From Apoda limacodes (Eukaryota > Arthropoda > Insecta > Lepidoptera > Limacodidae): DNA of 64,000 bases. Positions 54,036 through 64,000 of the stretch are shown in pieces. Under the pieces are notes generated by a model, which was not told the origin of the DNA, did not search any database, and saw only the letters and a program-made list of their open reading frames with translations. How positions within the stretch are numbered: the first letter of the stretch is position 1; every line of letters starts with the position of its first letter. Location: positions 14,395,092 to 14,459,091 of the forward strand of contig OX291554.1 in the NCBI GenBank assembly GCA_946406115.1. Direction: 5' to 3'. The position numbers and the translations under genes were made by a program.

Positions 54036-54579
54036 TCCCTATTATGTGATTTACTATCTCCATTAACTGAAATAGAAACTAGTCGGGTAACTACGTGTAA
54101 CCAATTTACCAAATTAAAAATAACCTTTTAACTTTTAATTGTAAAATCCCCTTTAAAATTTTATAAGAATGAATGGACAGGTGGCAGAATACAATATAAG
54201 ACTGTGACGTACAGTCGTAAGTACGGAATGGCTAAGGGTTCCATATGGCTAAGGAACCCTTACTTTAGTTGATTTGAGATCCTCAGGCAAATAAGTAGGT
54301 ATTAAACATAACAGTATTAAATTCGATATTTTTGTGTGTCGCTTTCCCTTTTTCTGCTTCAATTTGTTTTTTATTTCAACTAATTATTGCAAATAATTAA
54401 TTATTTTGTGCTTTTAGAGAAACTTGTAGCCCACTTACGGTGTTTTGTTAACAATATGCAAGTTAAGCAACGTCGAACGTTATTAATAAATGGGTTACCG
54501 TCTAATGGTGCTCCGTCTTTTAGAGGTCACTTTAAACCGTTGATCCTGGCTGTTTATCAGCAGTCAGAGACCTTATGGA
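54036..54579. other. AT-rich sequence, nothing recognised
   Basis: Includes a short direct repeat at 54225-54260 ('atggctaaggg.ttcc'). Confidence 0.4.
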
Positions 54580-54725
54580 CTTAAAAACTCTGACAATCGA
54601 GTTGAGGTCGACAACGTCCGTCAAGCCACACTAAGCCAGCGTGATGGCGTATGGACTAGGATTCCTTTCCCAAGGTGAGGCCTGTGTCCCAGCAGCGGGA
54701 CGTATAACCTCTAAGCTGACTGTGC
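54580..54725 (+). repeat. LINE 3' tail (RTE-like)
   Basis: 'actaagccagcgtgatggcg', 'tatggactaggattcctttc', 'gtgaggcctgtgtcccagca', 'gcgggacgtataacctcta' follows the '...gcgtggtggactaaggcc...cccagcagtgggacgtat...' plan of lepidopteran LINE tails. Confidence 0.65.
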
Positions 54726-55189
54726 TTTTACCGATAAGGACTTAATGCGTGTAATTTTGAAAGAAATAATTGATCGTTTTTACGTTTCCGTACCCATTTT
54801 ACAAAAACAGAATCCATAAACATACTTTCGTCATGTCCGGACATTTGTCCCACCGTATGTCACAGCTTTATAATTGCGTTGTCTGTTCAACAATTTTGTT
54901 GAAATTTTGAATGACGGCGTGAACCGCTACACAGATTTGTCATGAGAAAATATGTAGATTATTTTTCAAGCGTTAATGAGGAATGATTATTTTCACGCAC
55001 CCCGTCATACCGGTTGTCGTTGGAGAGATTTTTTTCTCTAAGATCTATTTGCTAGGTATACATATATTGCTAGTTATTGGCTTCAAAAATTTAAAAACAA
55101 AATGTTTCCGTCTCACACGCCTTAAGTATTAAAACGCGTGATCTAAATATCTGAAAAACAAGAAGTATAGAATACTAGAATAATACTTT
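54726..55189. other. AT-rich sequence, nothing recognised
   Basis: No feature supported. Confidence 0.45.
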
Positions 55190-55310
55190 CATGTCAAAAA
55201 CATGTTTCAAATTTAAAGCGGAATTCCTGTCCACATACATCAAGAGACGAAAAGATAAACATCCTGGAGTGACAGGGCAGGTAACCACCATCTTACTGTT
55301 TACAACGGTT
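55190..55310 (-). repeat. Inverted duplicate of 30830-30945
   Basis: 'gaattcctgtccacatacat', 'caagagacgaaaagataaac', 'atcctggagtgacagggcag', 'gtaaccacc'. Confidence 0.65.
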
Positions 55311-55375
55311 GACAAACTATATTTTAAAATTTAACTTGTATTTTATTTAATTAACCATAAACAACTTTATATCAG

Positions 55376-55590
55376 CAGCTTCGCCGGCCCTAACTTCGGC
55401 TATCGGCGTGGGATTGCGATGGCAATTCCTTTAGTAAAACAACCCACTCACACTTGACGTTTTTAAGTCACCTAAGTCCTTTCACAAGATGCAAGCTCCC
55501 ACTTTGCCAAATTTCATCAAAATCGGTTCTGCGGTTAAGCCATGAAATGGTAACAGACGGACAAATACACTTTTGAATTTATCTTTTTTT
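55376..55590 (+). repeat. RTE/SINE-like 3' tail repeat, copy 5 of 5
   Basis: 'cttcggctatcggcgtggga', 'cactcacacttgacgttttt', 'gccaaatttcatcaaaatcg', 'gttctgcggttaagccatga', 'taacagacggac'. It abuts the LINE end at 55588. Confidence 0.75.
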
Positions 55591-56440
55591 ACCACTAAGG
55601 TGGCAAACAAGCACACGGTCCGCCTGATGGTAAGCGGTCACCGTGGCCTATGGACGCTTGTAACACCAGTGGTATCACTAGCGCATTGCCGACCCTTCAA
55701 AAATCCAATAACTTCTTTCTTGAAGAACCCTTAGAGATGAGATTATACTGTAGTCCTTAGAGAAAGTCCGTTCGCGGGAGGAAGTTTCTCTGAAACCGCA
55801 CTGTACGCGACCATTTTCATTCTAAAGTGTAAGAATGAATTCCCTGCCGATGGCAAGCGGTGCGATGGTAGAAAGTAGCCGTGGGCATCATTCGGACAAT
55901 TTCCTAGAACACATCCCATTGCACAAGCGGTAGAACACACACAGGGAGGTCTCTCCTCAGACTTAAGGATTCGATACGGCAAGTGAGTTTCGGATTGTCG
56001 TCAATTCTCACAGCCCGTCGTTGAACCGAGCCAAAGGGCCGGTATCCGGGTGCCCAGAGATTGCAGCAGTACTCCATACCCATATGGATAAGCGAACTTG
56101 CGACTTGTAAAGCAGCAACCACTGCCCCGACGTAAAGTATTGCCTCGCTCTGTTGAGTACACCTAGTTTGTTGGACGCCAGGTCCACCTTTTCTAGCATA
56201 TGATCTCGCAACTGAACAACGCTGGGAGACCAAGGATCCCAATGCTCTTGGAGATGGAAAGGGGGTTTTGCCGGAATTGTGGGACTACAGTGAATGGGGT
56301 TTTCTTTTTTGGGTTGGACGCGCACGCTTGTGTCTTTGTAGGGTTGAATCGGACCAAATTTACCCGACCCCAGTCAGAGACCTTGGACAGTGTTGTCTCG
56401 ATTTGAGAGACAAGTTCTCCGCGGTTTTCCTCCACACAAA
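55588..56440 (-). pseudogene. LINE RT C-terminal half ('ccaccttagtggt' family)
   Basis: Minus strand, from 56435: EENRGELVSQIETTLSKVSD, WGRVNLVRFNPTKTQ (the 'N..KT' primer-grip neighbourhood), PFTVVPQF and SKSIGILGL. After frameshifts: NKLGVLNRARQYFTSGQWLL, YKSQVR, EYCCNLWAPG and RRAVRIDDNPKLTCRIESLS. The end (about 55960-55860) has AMGCVLGNCPNDAHGYF in one frame, matching FYHRTARH-type text in another. It terminates in the family's 3' end (plus 55588-55680). The RT fingers, the YADD site and the endonuclease are lost through 5' truncation. At least three frame breaks. Confidence 0.85.
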
Positions 56441-56721
56441 TTATGGATTATCAACATTAAAAAATTTATTTCTTCGAGGTTTCCCTAATGTATGTTCCTT
56501 TCCTATTCCTTCCAGTATGTATTTTTATTAGTGGCTCACATCGCTTAAAAGGCCAAATTTTAATATGCTCAATCCGGTCTGAATTATTCCCTTTTCCGAG
56601 TAACTGGCGAGGGTAGGTATATTATTTTAGTCGTAATAGTCGTTCAGTTTACCACTTATTACTTAAAAGCTGGTGATTTAGACTAATGGGACATATGTTT
56701 AGTATCTGAAATTTCTGTATA
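56441..56721. other. AT-rich sequence, nothing recognised
   Basis: No feature supported. Confidence 0.4.
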
Positions 56722-56790
56722 GGTGGTATCTGAAATTAGGTGGGTGTATTGTATAATATATAATACACCCACCGAATTTCAGATACCATC
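56722..56790. repeat. Near-perfect 69-bp palindrome
   Basis: Centre at 56756. The two 34-base arms differ at two or three positions. A further partial copy of the arm start ('gtatctgaaattt') lies just outside at 56702-56714. If transcribed it would fold into one long hairpin. Confidence 0.85.
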
Positions 56791-57034
56791 ACTAAATCAG
56801 AAACAGTGTGGTGGCGATGGTCTCACTATCGGTCCGTAGGACTATAGTGGTAGGTGAGAAGAGGCTATCCCCTACGTAATGATGTTGGTGTGCATCCTGT
56901 CCTGTATATTCGAAACTCTCAAGTAAATGTAGCTTTACTTTCCACGAGGCCTAGGTACCTGTTAGACAGATGAAGCCATGAGAAAAGCTAGTTTATTAAT
57001 AAAGTCAAATTTGTTAGGGAAAATGAAACGTTTA
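56791..57034. other. Unassigned sequence
   Basis: No feature supported. Confidence 0.4.
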
Positions 57035-57210
57035 AATACAGTGTGTTTCTGTAAGGTCTACTGTATGGGTTCAAGAAAGAAGTTTTTAGATTTTTGAAGG
57101 GTCGGCAACTAGCGAGTGATGCTACAGATGTTGCTAGCGTCCATTGACTGCGGTGACCGCTTACTATCAGGCGAATCGCGAACTTGTTTGCCACCTTAGT
57201 GGTTTAAAAA
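57035..57210 (+). repeat. LINE 3' end ('ccaccttagtggt' family)
   Basis: 'caagaaagaagtttttagat', 'gggtcggcaactagcgagtg', 'gaccgcttactatcaggcga', 'cttgtttgccaccttagtgg' then an A-rich tail. Confidence 0.85.
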
Positions 57211-57542
57211 AAATACATTTTTTAAATTTCTGATGCGCAAGCAACAATAGGAATCAATATTCAATTACAGTACTTAGACAAAGGGTAAACAAAATTCGTA
57301 ATAAGCACCAAAGGTGGTCATGCGCGAGTTTATTTTTTACGTAGTTTTCAAATAAAATTACAGGTAGTGCCAGTTTTTCTTAAAATAAAAAAGAGAATTT
57401 ATAAATGTTCATTTGGCCACAACACAGCCTAAATGTTTTGTTTATTAATACAGTGCGTCATCGCCTTTGATGTTAGGAAAATGTCGACAAAATCTAGACA
57501 GTCATGGTACCGTGACCAAACATATGACACATACATACACCA
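57211..57542. other. Unassigned sequence
   Basis: No feature supported. Confidence 0.4.
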
Positions 57543-57960
57543 AACATACAGTCAACATTGTATGTGGTTTTTTAAACGATTGCATTTAACGTTCTACATA
57601 GTTTGAGATTGGAAGGGTTTTGTATTCGATGGCAGAAAGGCTAATTGACGTAACCAGCCAACCGTAAGCCAACTTTGGGAAAAATTGAAAAATCTAAAAA
57701 TTAAATTTGCAAAAATTCATATATAGAGAGGTTATAAGTGCTATACTGTTATTTTTTATTCCAGTCGTATAAACTCAAGTTATCCAGATAAAATCTCGGC
57801 ACACATCTCTAATGTTCGATAAGTTTCGTTTTGTGTTATTTTTCCTCGTTGATATAAAAGTAAAGATATTATGGCAACAGCCTAAACATTAATTTCGTTC
57901 ATGGAGTCGGCCATCATAGGAGTTTATCTAGAGCAATCGCTATGCCGGCTGCACACACAC
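57543..57960. repeat. Rearranged duplicate of 32516-32875
   Basis: 57546-57600 is direct ('acagtcaacattgtatgtgg', 'aaacgattgcatttaacgtt'). 57790-57955 is inverted ('aaatctcggcacacatctct', 'aatgttcgataagtttcgtt', 'taggagtttatctagagcaa', 'tgccggctgca'). A (CA)7 run ends it (57952-57964). Confidence 0.75.
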
Positions 57961-58260
57961 ACAAGAGAAGAAATCCAGATTTTTTTTATTCTGGGGCGTC
58001 TTCAAGTATATAAATACAAAGCGAGAAGCTGATGACGTTTTATTTCAGAAAATATTGTAGAAGCTCTCTCTACTCACGAAATAGGAACGAGAAAATCACG
58101 TATGACGGATGTAGTGCACAAGCAGCATTCGTGATTTTCCGAATCGTTTTTTTACGTCTGCCAAAATCACGAAAACGAATCGAATACGAATCAGTGCACA
58201 GCGAACTTAGTATACGAGTTCAAATTGCAGTTGGCCTGGTTTTAGGATTCCGCACCTCAA
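57961..58260. other. Unassigned sequence
   Basis: Contains short inverted matches around 'gaaaatcacg' (58089) and 'cgtgattttc' (58129). The 105-codon plus-strand frame (58032-58349) runs into the repeat at 58260 and has no recognisable domain. Confidence 0.35.
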
Positions 58261-58460
58261 AAGGAAAAAAGGGAACCCTTATCGGATCACTTTATTGTCC
58301 GTCTGTCTATTTGTCTGTGAGTCAAGACCCTTTTCTCAGGTACGCGTGAAGTTATCAAATTGAAATTAATACCAAATACGAAGGTCAACGGTCTCTTGAA
58401 GCTGTAAAAAATGAAGAATCTAAGTCAACGCAATGAAAAATATAGCCGAAAACCGGCCAA
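58261..58460 (+). repeat. Dispersed repeat also at 33.8-34.25 kb
   Basis: 'gggaacccttatcggatcac', 'tttattgtccgtctgtctat', 'gtcaagacccttttctcagg', 'aataccaaatacgaaggtc', 'ggtctcttgaagctgtaaaa'. Widespread in lepidopteran genomes in my recollection. Confidence 0.65.
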
Positions 58461-58677
58461 ATGATGCATAATGCCAAAATGCCAAAAACTATCTACATAT
58501 AATACATTTGTACGGAATATGTTTTGAATAAAATGGTGCCAGTACGGTTAATGTTATATCTAAAACTAACATGATAACACAAAAAAGGTTTTATTTATAA
58601 TTTTTTTTCTATGAGGGAATAATTTTTTTATCACAAATTAACTGCATTTTGACAGGAAACAAGTAAGTTAACACCTT

Positions 58678-58820
58678 TGCCACGGAATGCAACCGTGTCG
58701 CTTCCAACATGCTATAAATAGTCCAAGAGAGGGCCGACATAAAACCAGCAACAATTAATCACATCCACCTGCAACCACTGCGCACCTCATCTTAATTAGC
58801 AAAACACCACAGTGTGGCCA
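58678..58820 (+). promoter_or_regulatory. TATA-containing module, copy 2 of 3
   Basis: 'gccacggaatgcaaccgtgt', 'cgcttccaacatgctataaa', 'tagtccaagagagggccgac', 'ataaaaccagcaacaattaa', 'tcacatccacctgcaacc'. It agrees with the inverted 43.4-kb copy at several positions where copy A differs ('agagaggg', 'cgcttcc'), so this is probably closer to the ancestral form. Confidence 0.45.
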
Positions 58821-59689
58821 AAATTTCAACACTTTAATACGTGACATGATTTTTAATATTAAAATTATATGACAGTATGCAATACACACATATATATGTA
58901 ATATATTACTTTTTGCTTATTATTTTTGTCTAATAAATTTCAATTATTTTTTACTTTAAAGGAACCGTGAAAACGTAACTTAATATGAATGTAATTTACC
59001 TGTCAAGAATTCTGCGGGTCAATACCACTTTGACTGCCAAGTCATAGGTCATGCGATTGATTTATGTGGGAGCAAAATATAGTCAGAGTTTTCTCATCAT
59101 TATCAGCCCATTGCAGTCCGTTACTGGACATATACCTCGAAAATAGTTCGTCATCCTTTGTGCTTGTAAATCTGTTTTGAGCCTAGTTTGTGTGCGGCAA
59201 ATTTTTACAGAAGAGTCGCCTCCATTGTGATTCTTACGAGCAATCCCAGACCTTTGTCACTCGGCGGTTAGTTACATAGGTAAATTTAATGATTCCTTGC
59301 TTTTTCTTAAGAGAGGTGAGAAAACCACTTTTCTTTGGCACATGACTGTTGCCTAGAGTCTTCACTAGTATTAATTTTTTTTTTGGATATTTTAATGTCT
59401 GAGAGTTACACGAGCTATAACACGAGTTATTATTTTTATTTCATAATTTATTTTTTAATTAGTTTTAGTATTCTCATCTACCTTTTTGTATTTGTACACT
59501 GTAACTAAAAGCCGAAATTGGTATAAACAAAGAGATTGAAAACCAATTTCCTTTTCATATATAGCATAATAAACAAAATAAATTTAATGAAGTCAGAATC
59601 TAATATGATGGAAATCGTTACGTTTTTCGTTCGACATTTCTTTTACTATGAAGTCACTTGTGGAATTACCTACCAATAAAGTACAATTT

Positions 59690-59815
59690 CAAAGAAAGAG
59701 AAAGAATTATAATGTTATAATTTGTTTAATAACCAAATTTTCTAATATTATGTTTAATTACTTTATGTTTAAGTTATACTAGCACCGGAAAAGTTAATAT
59801 TACTTTAATATTCAA
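59690..59815. repeat. Insert specific to copy B
   Basis: Copy A passes from 'aataaagtaca' to 'aatagtggata' directly (35680-35695); copy B has about 125 additional AT-rich bases between them. No recognisable ends. Confidence 0.6.
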
Positions 59816-61667
59816 ATAGTGGATAATAGTTTTGCGCTTCGGGTTAGATGTGTGAAATTTTTACCATGAACAGAATATTGTTGGGAACTCAAATTCATGC
59901 CTTTTAGGGGGGAGGAGAGTTAAATTTGGAGAGATACGCGTCTCGATTTTTATTAAGTTGCGTCAGTCTTTCACTGCGGATGTTCAGTTTCGTGCAGTGG
60001 TAGAGATAGACAAAGTGTAACTTCGCGCTCAATCTGCACACTTGGCAAAAACTGCCATGTTGACGATGTTTAGGATCGTCACAGAGGACCCTGTCAAGTA
60101 GGTACCTTTTATCTTATTGTGTCACTATTCCATTAAACTCAAGGATTTATTTTTCATTATTAAGTGCTAAATTAATCTCGTTTGGAGGGTTGTCAGCTTA
60201 CCCCAGCTCATAAGCTAAAAAAAGAGCCATCGAAGAAGACCCATTTTATTGATCTTTACTGCGTTTCCTCTTGCCTACTTCTACGGTGCCTCCGTCTACA
60301 TCATAGTGGTGAGGTGTGTATAGACTTTGGGAGTTACGTTTTGCGTGTGATTTTTATATAATTTTATTATCTACAATTTTGGCGGACAATATCTAAATTA
60401 CAGTGCAAGTTTCTAACCAACTATTGTTTCATTTACCATCCCTGAGCTAAATAAAGGTCTCTCATCTTGCAATCAGTTTTTATGAAAACCAAAAAAATGG
60501 CATAGTCAAACACATTTTGCAAATGCCATACAAAATATATAGAATACAATGTGGGATTCGGTTAAAGTAAGTTCCCCGGGAAATTTTAAATGTTTCGGAA
60601 TATAAAGAAACCTGTGTCCTTCTCCAACTATCTCGGTGCCAAAATTCCAAATGCCAAAATGCCAAAACAATCAAACAAACCAACTTACAAACTTTCACAT
60701 TTATAATATTACAGTAGAAAGTAGGATGTAGGTAACTTATTTAGGCGTTATTTTAGCTAATTAATTGGATTAAAGTTACAAAATTTAAAACCCGTTTAAA
60801 TTTATTTTTTGGTATTTTTAATTAACTTGACTACCAAATCCATCTTAATTCAAAAACATGAAAGATTAGGAACATGCTCCACAGATTGATACAAGCTGTG
60901 CCAGAGTTTGTCCTGGAGCTACCTTTATAAATCAGTGACCCTTGTCAGTTAATACACAATAGGTTTCAAGCAAATTTACCTTTTAAAGAATTTATTCTTA
61001 ATGTTATGAGTTGTCTGTATAAAATTAAATTAAATAAATATTATTTCGACTTTCATGTTGTACTCTAGCTTGTTTTTCTAACTTATATTTTTTAATACAA
61101 TATGCAAGATGGAATTACATTTATTTCAATCAGGTCAACTTACCGTTGTCGTTTAAGTTTCTTACCAAAGTCACAAGACTTGTATTTCGAATGGCATTAT
61201 TATTTTAACAGATTGACTGGTTTGCTACTATAGGTACCTATTTTATTTTTATTTGTATCCGTTTATTTTGTATTATTCATTTATTTATCTAACTAGGATA
61301 TCCGTTTTGAAGTAAATAAACACTAAATTTGGAATGACTTTTTTATATGGTGTTAATAACCTACCAATAAAATTTATACAATTATCAGTCGTGATTAAAT
61401 CGTGAAATTAAAATTATCCATATCAATAATCGCTCGGAAGTTTATTTCAAATCAAATACCTTAGTCTCCAAGTGGTTCTCTATATTATTTTTGTTGTGTT
61501 TGAAATCGAAATAAACCACGTAGGTATACCCATTATTCCTTTGAAATTTCATAATATAATCCAATTTTGTAAGATCACATTCAATAGCATTTATAGTAAA
61601 GCGCAAAACATTGTGGACTTAAAAATTCTTAAAATTTAAACAAATTAAACTTTCTATACTGTAGGAA

Positions 61668-61790
61668 CCTGCCAAGACTAAAGCCGCAGAATGCATACCT
61701 CAACTCTAGACGCTCTCAACGCTTCACGCCGCAATATACTGTCTGCATTAAGCAATTAAATACTCCAGGGAACTGCTTTATTATAAGTTA
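61668..61790. other. Highly preserved non-coding block (copy B)
   Basis: Partner of 37855-37985. Only a short central stretch and the last few bases differ; flanking DNA is much more diverged. Confidence 0.55.
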
Positions 61791-61885
61791 GTGAGGCATA
61801 ATCTTATAATTTAGAAGTGGTTAACTCGTACATAATTATTTTTTTTTCCATACAAATTGTATTATACTTAATGTCCTTTTCTCAA

Positions 61886-62130
61886 ACATGCTACGATATG
61901 CGACCATATCTTGCACAAGGTTCTTTGAGATAAATCGTACTTGCAGTACAGTATCAATAAGCGACCCGTAATGTTTCACAAATGATAAAAGGAATGAATT
62001 TTTTTAAACAGAACTTTGATAACTAATGAGATAACTCACCAATTTTATTCAAATTTTGAACTGGCAAAGCAAAAATAACGCGCCATTAAATTAATTTAAA
62101 AAGGTCGAACAATAAATCGATATTTGAACG
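61886..62130 (+). repeat. 'aacatgctacgatatgcg' block, copy B
   Basis: Closer to the 2.5-kb copy than copy A is at some positions ('cgaccatatctt', 'gcgccattaaattaattt'). Confidence 0.7.
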
Positions 62131-63499
62131 CGGCAAATGGGCGACAAAATTACCTTTAGTATTTTTATTATTGTCAATATTATAATAAGTTTTTTAACAC
62201 GCATTTTTGAAAAAAGCACTTCACAAGCCTTGACCACAACTAAGCATAACCGGACGCGGTGTGTTGTGCTGCGTTTGCGGGCCGCGGCAGTACTGTACTA
62301 TAACTGTAGACATTTCAATACTCGTAACGTGTTATTATCATAAGGCGCTATTTGTAATGCATATTTATCAATAGAATTCCAGTGAATTTCTAATAAAAAA
62401 ATAAATAAATTAGATCATAACAGATTTGAAGCAAAACTTGTTTATAGTTACGAATATTTAGAACACCTAAGGTTGTATGGAAAAATATGATTCGGATTTG
62501 CCTTAAGATAAATTTAGTATTTTTTTTAATAAAACTACGGTACACTTATAGTTATCAAATATCATATTTGTGTTTTACGCAACCGAATATGATCAAAAAA
62601 TATGTAGTTTTTTAGTAATAGAACCTAGTAAATCTTTTTAATTAAATAGAAAAACAGAACGTATCGCACCTTATAAACTGTGTAATTTTTCTTTCTTAAC
62701 TGTTCATAAGTAACTATCTTAAGGCCAAAATATATAGGTAAATGAAAATCATTTCATAATGCATCACAGGAAGAAGCAAGAGCGACACATAACGTTGCTT
62801 GTCATATCACATATCATATGCTTCATATGATTATTTTTATTATACCACTAAGGTCGCAAACATGCTAACTTATGTTTCATTAGCTGTCATCACCAGAGAA
62901 ATAGGTCTCTGAGAAAATATCTGTGACGGACAGACATACGCTGATGTGCTATGTAAGTATTCTTATTATCTGGCGTTGACAGAAATACAAAATTTAAACT
63001 ATGATTGCCTTTGCAGTATAATTTAACGTTTAATATCAGCCACCCACACATTTCTCACGATTTTCATTTCATTCTTTTATATTTCCACACCTTTATTTTA
63101 CGAGAATTTTAGGCGTCGCTGAACACGTAACGTTTTATAAAGGAGAAAAAGTATTCCAGTAAACATTGCACGTGTATTTATAAGGTAATATGATCTCTTA
63201 TATTTCTCTTGAGTTTTAATTTGTTTATGATGAATTTCCAACTTTGTTGCGTGATGAAACATGACAGTGTATTATGGACTTTGGATAGGAATACCGATCC
63301 ATAAATTATTAAAAAACTAAAACTCTTAAGACTGGAATATACCTATTAGTGAAATATGGACAATACGTATCTAGTTATTAACAAAAAGCTGTGTAACAAT
63401 TTTTATGAACTTAAATTCATACAAGTTTTATTCCTCATCTTTGTCAAACGCTACGTATTTTAAGTTAACCATAATGTGTTATTTAGTTATTAATAGTTA

Positions 63500-64000
63500 T
63501 TTATGCAACTGTTACTAAATGAAGGTAATTTTATTACGAACGATATACGATGTTAGACTACGGAAGTAATAATGAAATCGGTCAAGTGCGAGTTGAACTC
63601 GTGGGTTGAACTCACTATATGGACATTTTTAATAATTAAACAAAACACCAGTGTTTGTTTTTGTTTGACGTCTTTTGCCACGCACAGAAAATTACACTTT
63701 TGTCGTCTGCCACACATGTTTTACAGTCAAACGATTGGAGCAATTTTTTACCAATTTTCACAGTATTACCTCTTGTTGACCCAAAGCCATACCATTTGAC
63801 AAACATACAATTAACTAGAAACAGCTTGCAAAACATGCATCTGAGAGAAAATAATTATAATTCAATTGACATCTTTCACCATGGAATGTGAGAAAAAAAT
63901 TATCTCTTAGTGCTATTAATATAATTATTTACTTAATTTTATTACAGAAGTGTCTGGAGGTTGACCTAAGACGTCTGTAAAATTTCATCACAATTAATGC
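63500..64000 (+). repeat. Segmental duplication copy B, continued to window end
   Basis: 63503-63535 matches 42888-42928 and 63932-64000 matches 42980-43060. Between them lie about 390 bases absent from copy A, beginning with a scrap of the 'aagtgcgagt' repeat (63577-63605). The overlapping 65-80-codon frames on both strands (63572-63891) are not conserved and are not called as genes. Confidence 0.75.

Larger units (their letters stand above)
58490..63455 (+). repeat. Segmental duplication copy B (main block)
   Basis: Direct, colinear partner of 34380-40330; see that entry for anchors. Copy B lacks the 36945-37225 repeat, the MITE-bearing 38757-39325 insert and the 2.5-kb repeat cluster at 40331-42884. 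It has its own insert at about 59690-59815 and a longer stretch at 62740-62830. It continues at 63500-64000 to the end of the window, so the right boundary lies outside. Confidence 0.9.

Noticed and set aside
58032..58349. 105-codon plus-strand frame
   Set aside because: Its second half lies in a dispersed repeat and its first half has no recognisable domain.
63572..63891. Three overlapping frames near the window end
   Set aside because: On both strands, AT-rich, in a stretch absent from the other duplicate; no motif.
1..64000. CRISPR arrays, operons, rRNA genes or integrated virus genes
   Set aside because: No regularly spaced repeats, no prokaryotic gene order, no rRNA core sequence, and no capsid, envelope or LTR-retrovirus motifs were seen on either strand.

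Overview
The window looks like gene-poor, AT-rich nuclear DNA from an insect, most probably a moth or butterfly. The evidence is indirect: no complete host gene is visible, but several dispersed repeats are kinds I know from lepidopteran genomes. They include the 'AAGTGCGAGTCGGACTCG' repeat, a repeat ending in a 'cagcggtttaagcgtga ... cagacagacag' tail, a LINE whose 3' end reads 'ccaccttagtggt', and a LINE tail rich in 'TTTGACT'. Splice-like signals, microsatellites, a tRNA-derived SINE and non-LTR retrotransposons confirm a eukaryote. There is no CRISPR array, operon or bacterial gene.

Layout. 1-20 kb: mostly unassigned AT-rich sequence with one good candidate terminal exon (minus, 2048-2274), a weaker one near 19.7 kb (minus), a decayed hAT-like transposase (4.4-5.3 kb), MITEs, two tandem arrays and several LINE 3' ends. 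20.6-22.7 kb: a broken hAT transposon on the minus strand, with its 5' terminal inverted repeat. 23.0-23.7 kb: remnants of two LINEs in opposite orientations. 24-34 kb: mostly unassigned DNA with scattered repeats, and a candidate exon with an open frame of about 96 codons at 31.2-31.5 kb (minus). 34.4-43.1 kb and 58.5-64.0 kb: two diverged direct copies of a large duplicated segment (copy A and copy B), each with its own insertions. 41.4-42.5 kb: an RTE-like LINE relic inside copy A. 43.7-51.9 kb: a three-level nest of transposable elements.

The nest is the clearest structure. A plus-strand hAT transposon (43707-51895) is split by a 5'-truncated Jockey-like LINE (43880-49766, plus, poly-A tail). 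That LINE is split inside its reverse transcriptase by a CR1/Jockey-superfamily LINE on the minus strand (about 44300-48510). The innermost element keeps a 907-residue open endonuclease plus reverse transcriptase frame. The order of insertion is therefore hAT first, Jockey-like second, CR1-like last. The second hAT copy at 20.6-22.7 kb supplies the uninterrupted sequence that proves the outer junction.

Nothing here works as a pathway. The transposase and reverse transcriptase frames are parasitic and nearly all broken. The parts most likely to matter to the host are the three candidate terminal exons, a TATA-containing module of about 90-100 bp present three times (34.7, 43.4 and 58.7 kb), and a strongly preserved block of about 120 bp shared by the two segmental copies (37.86 and 61.67 kb). 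All family names rest on reading motifs by eye; no database search or alignment was run.
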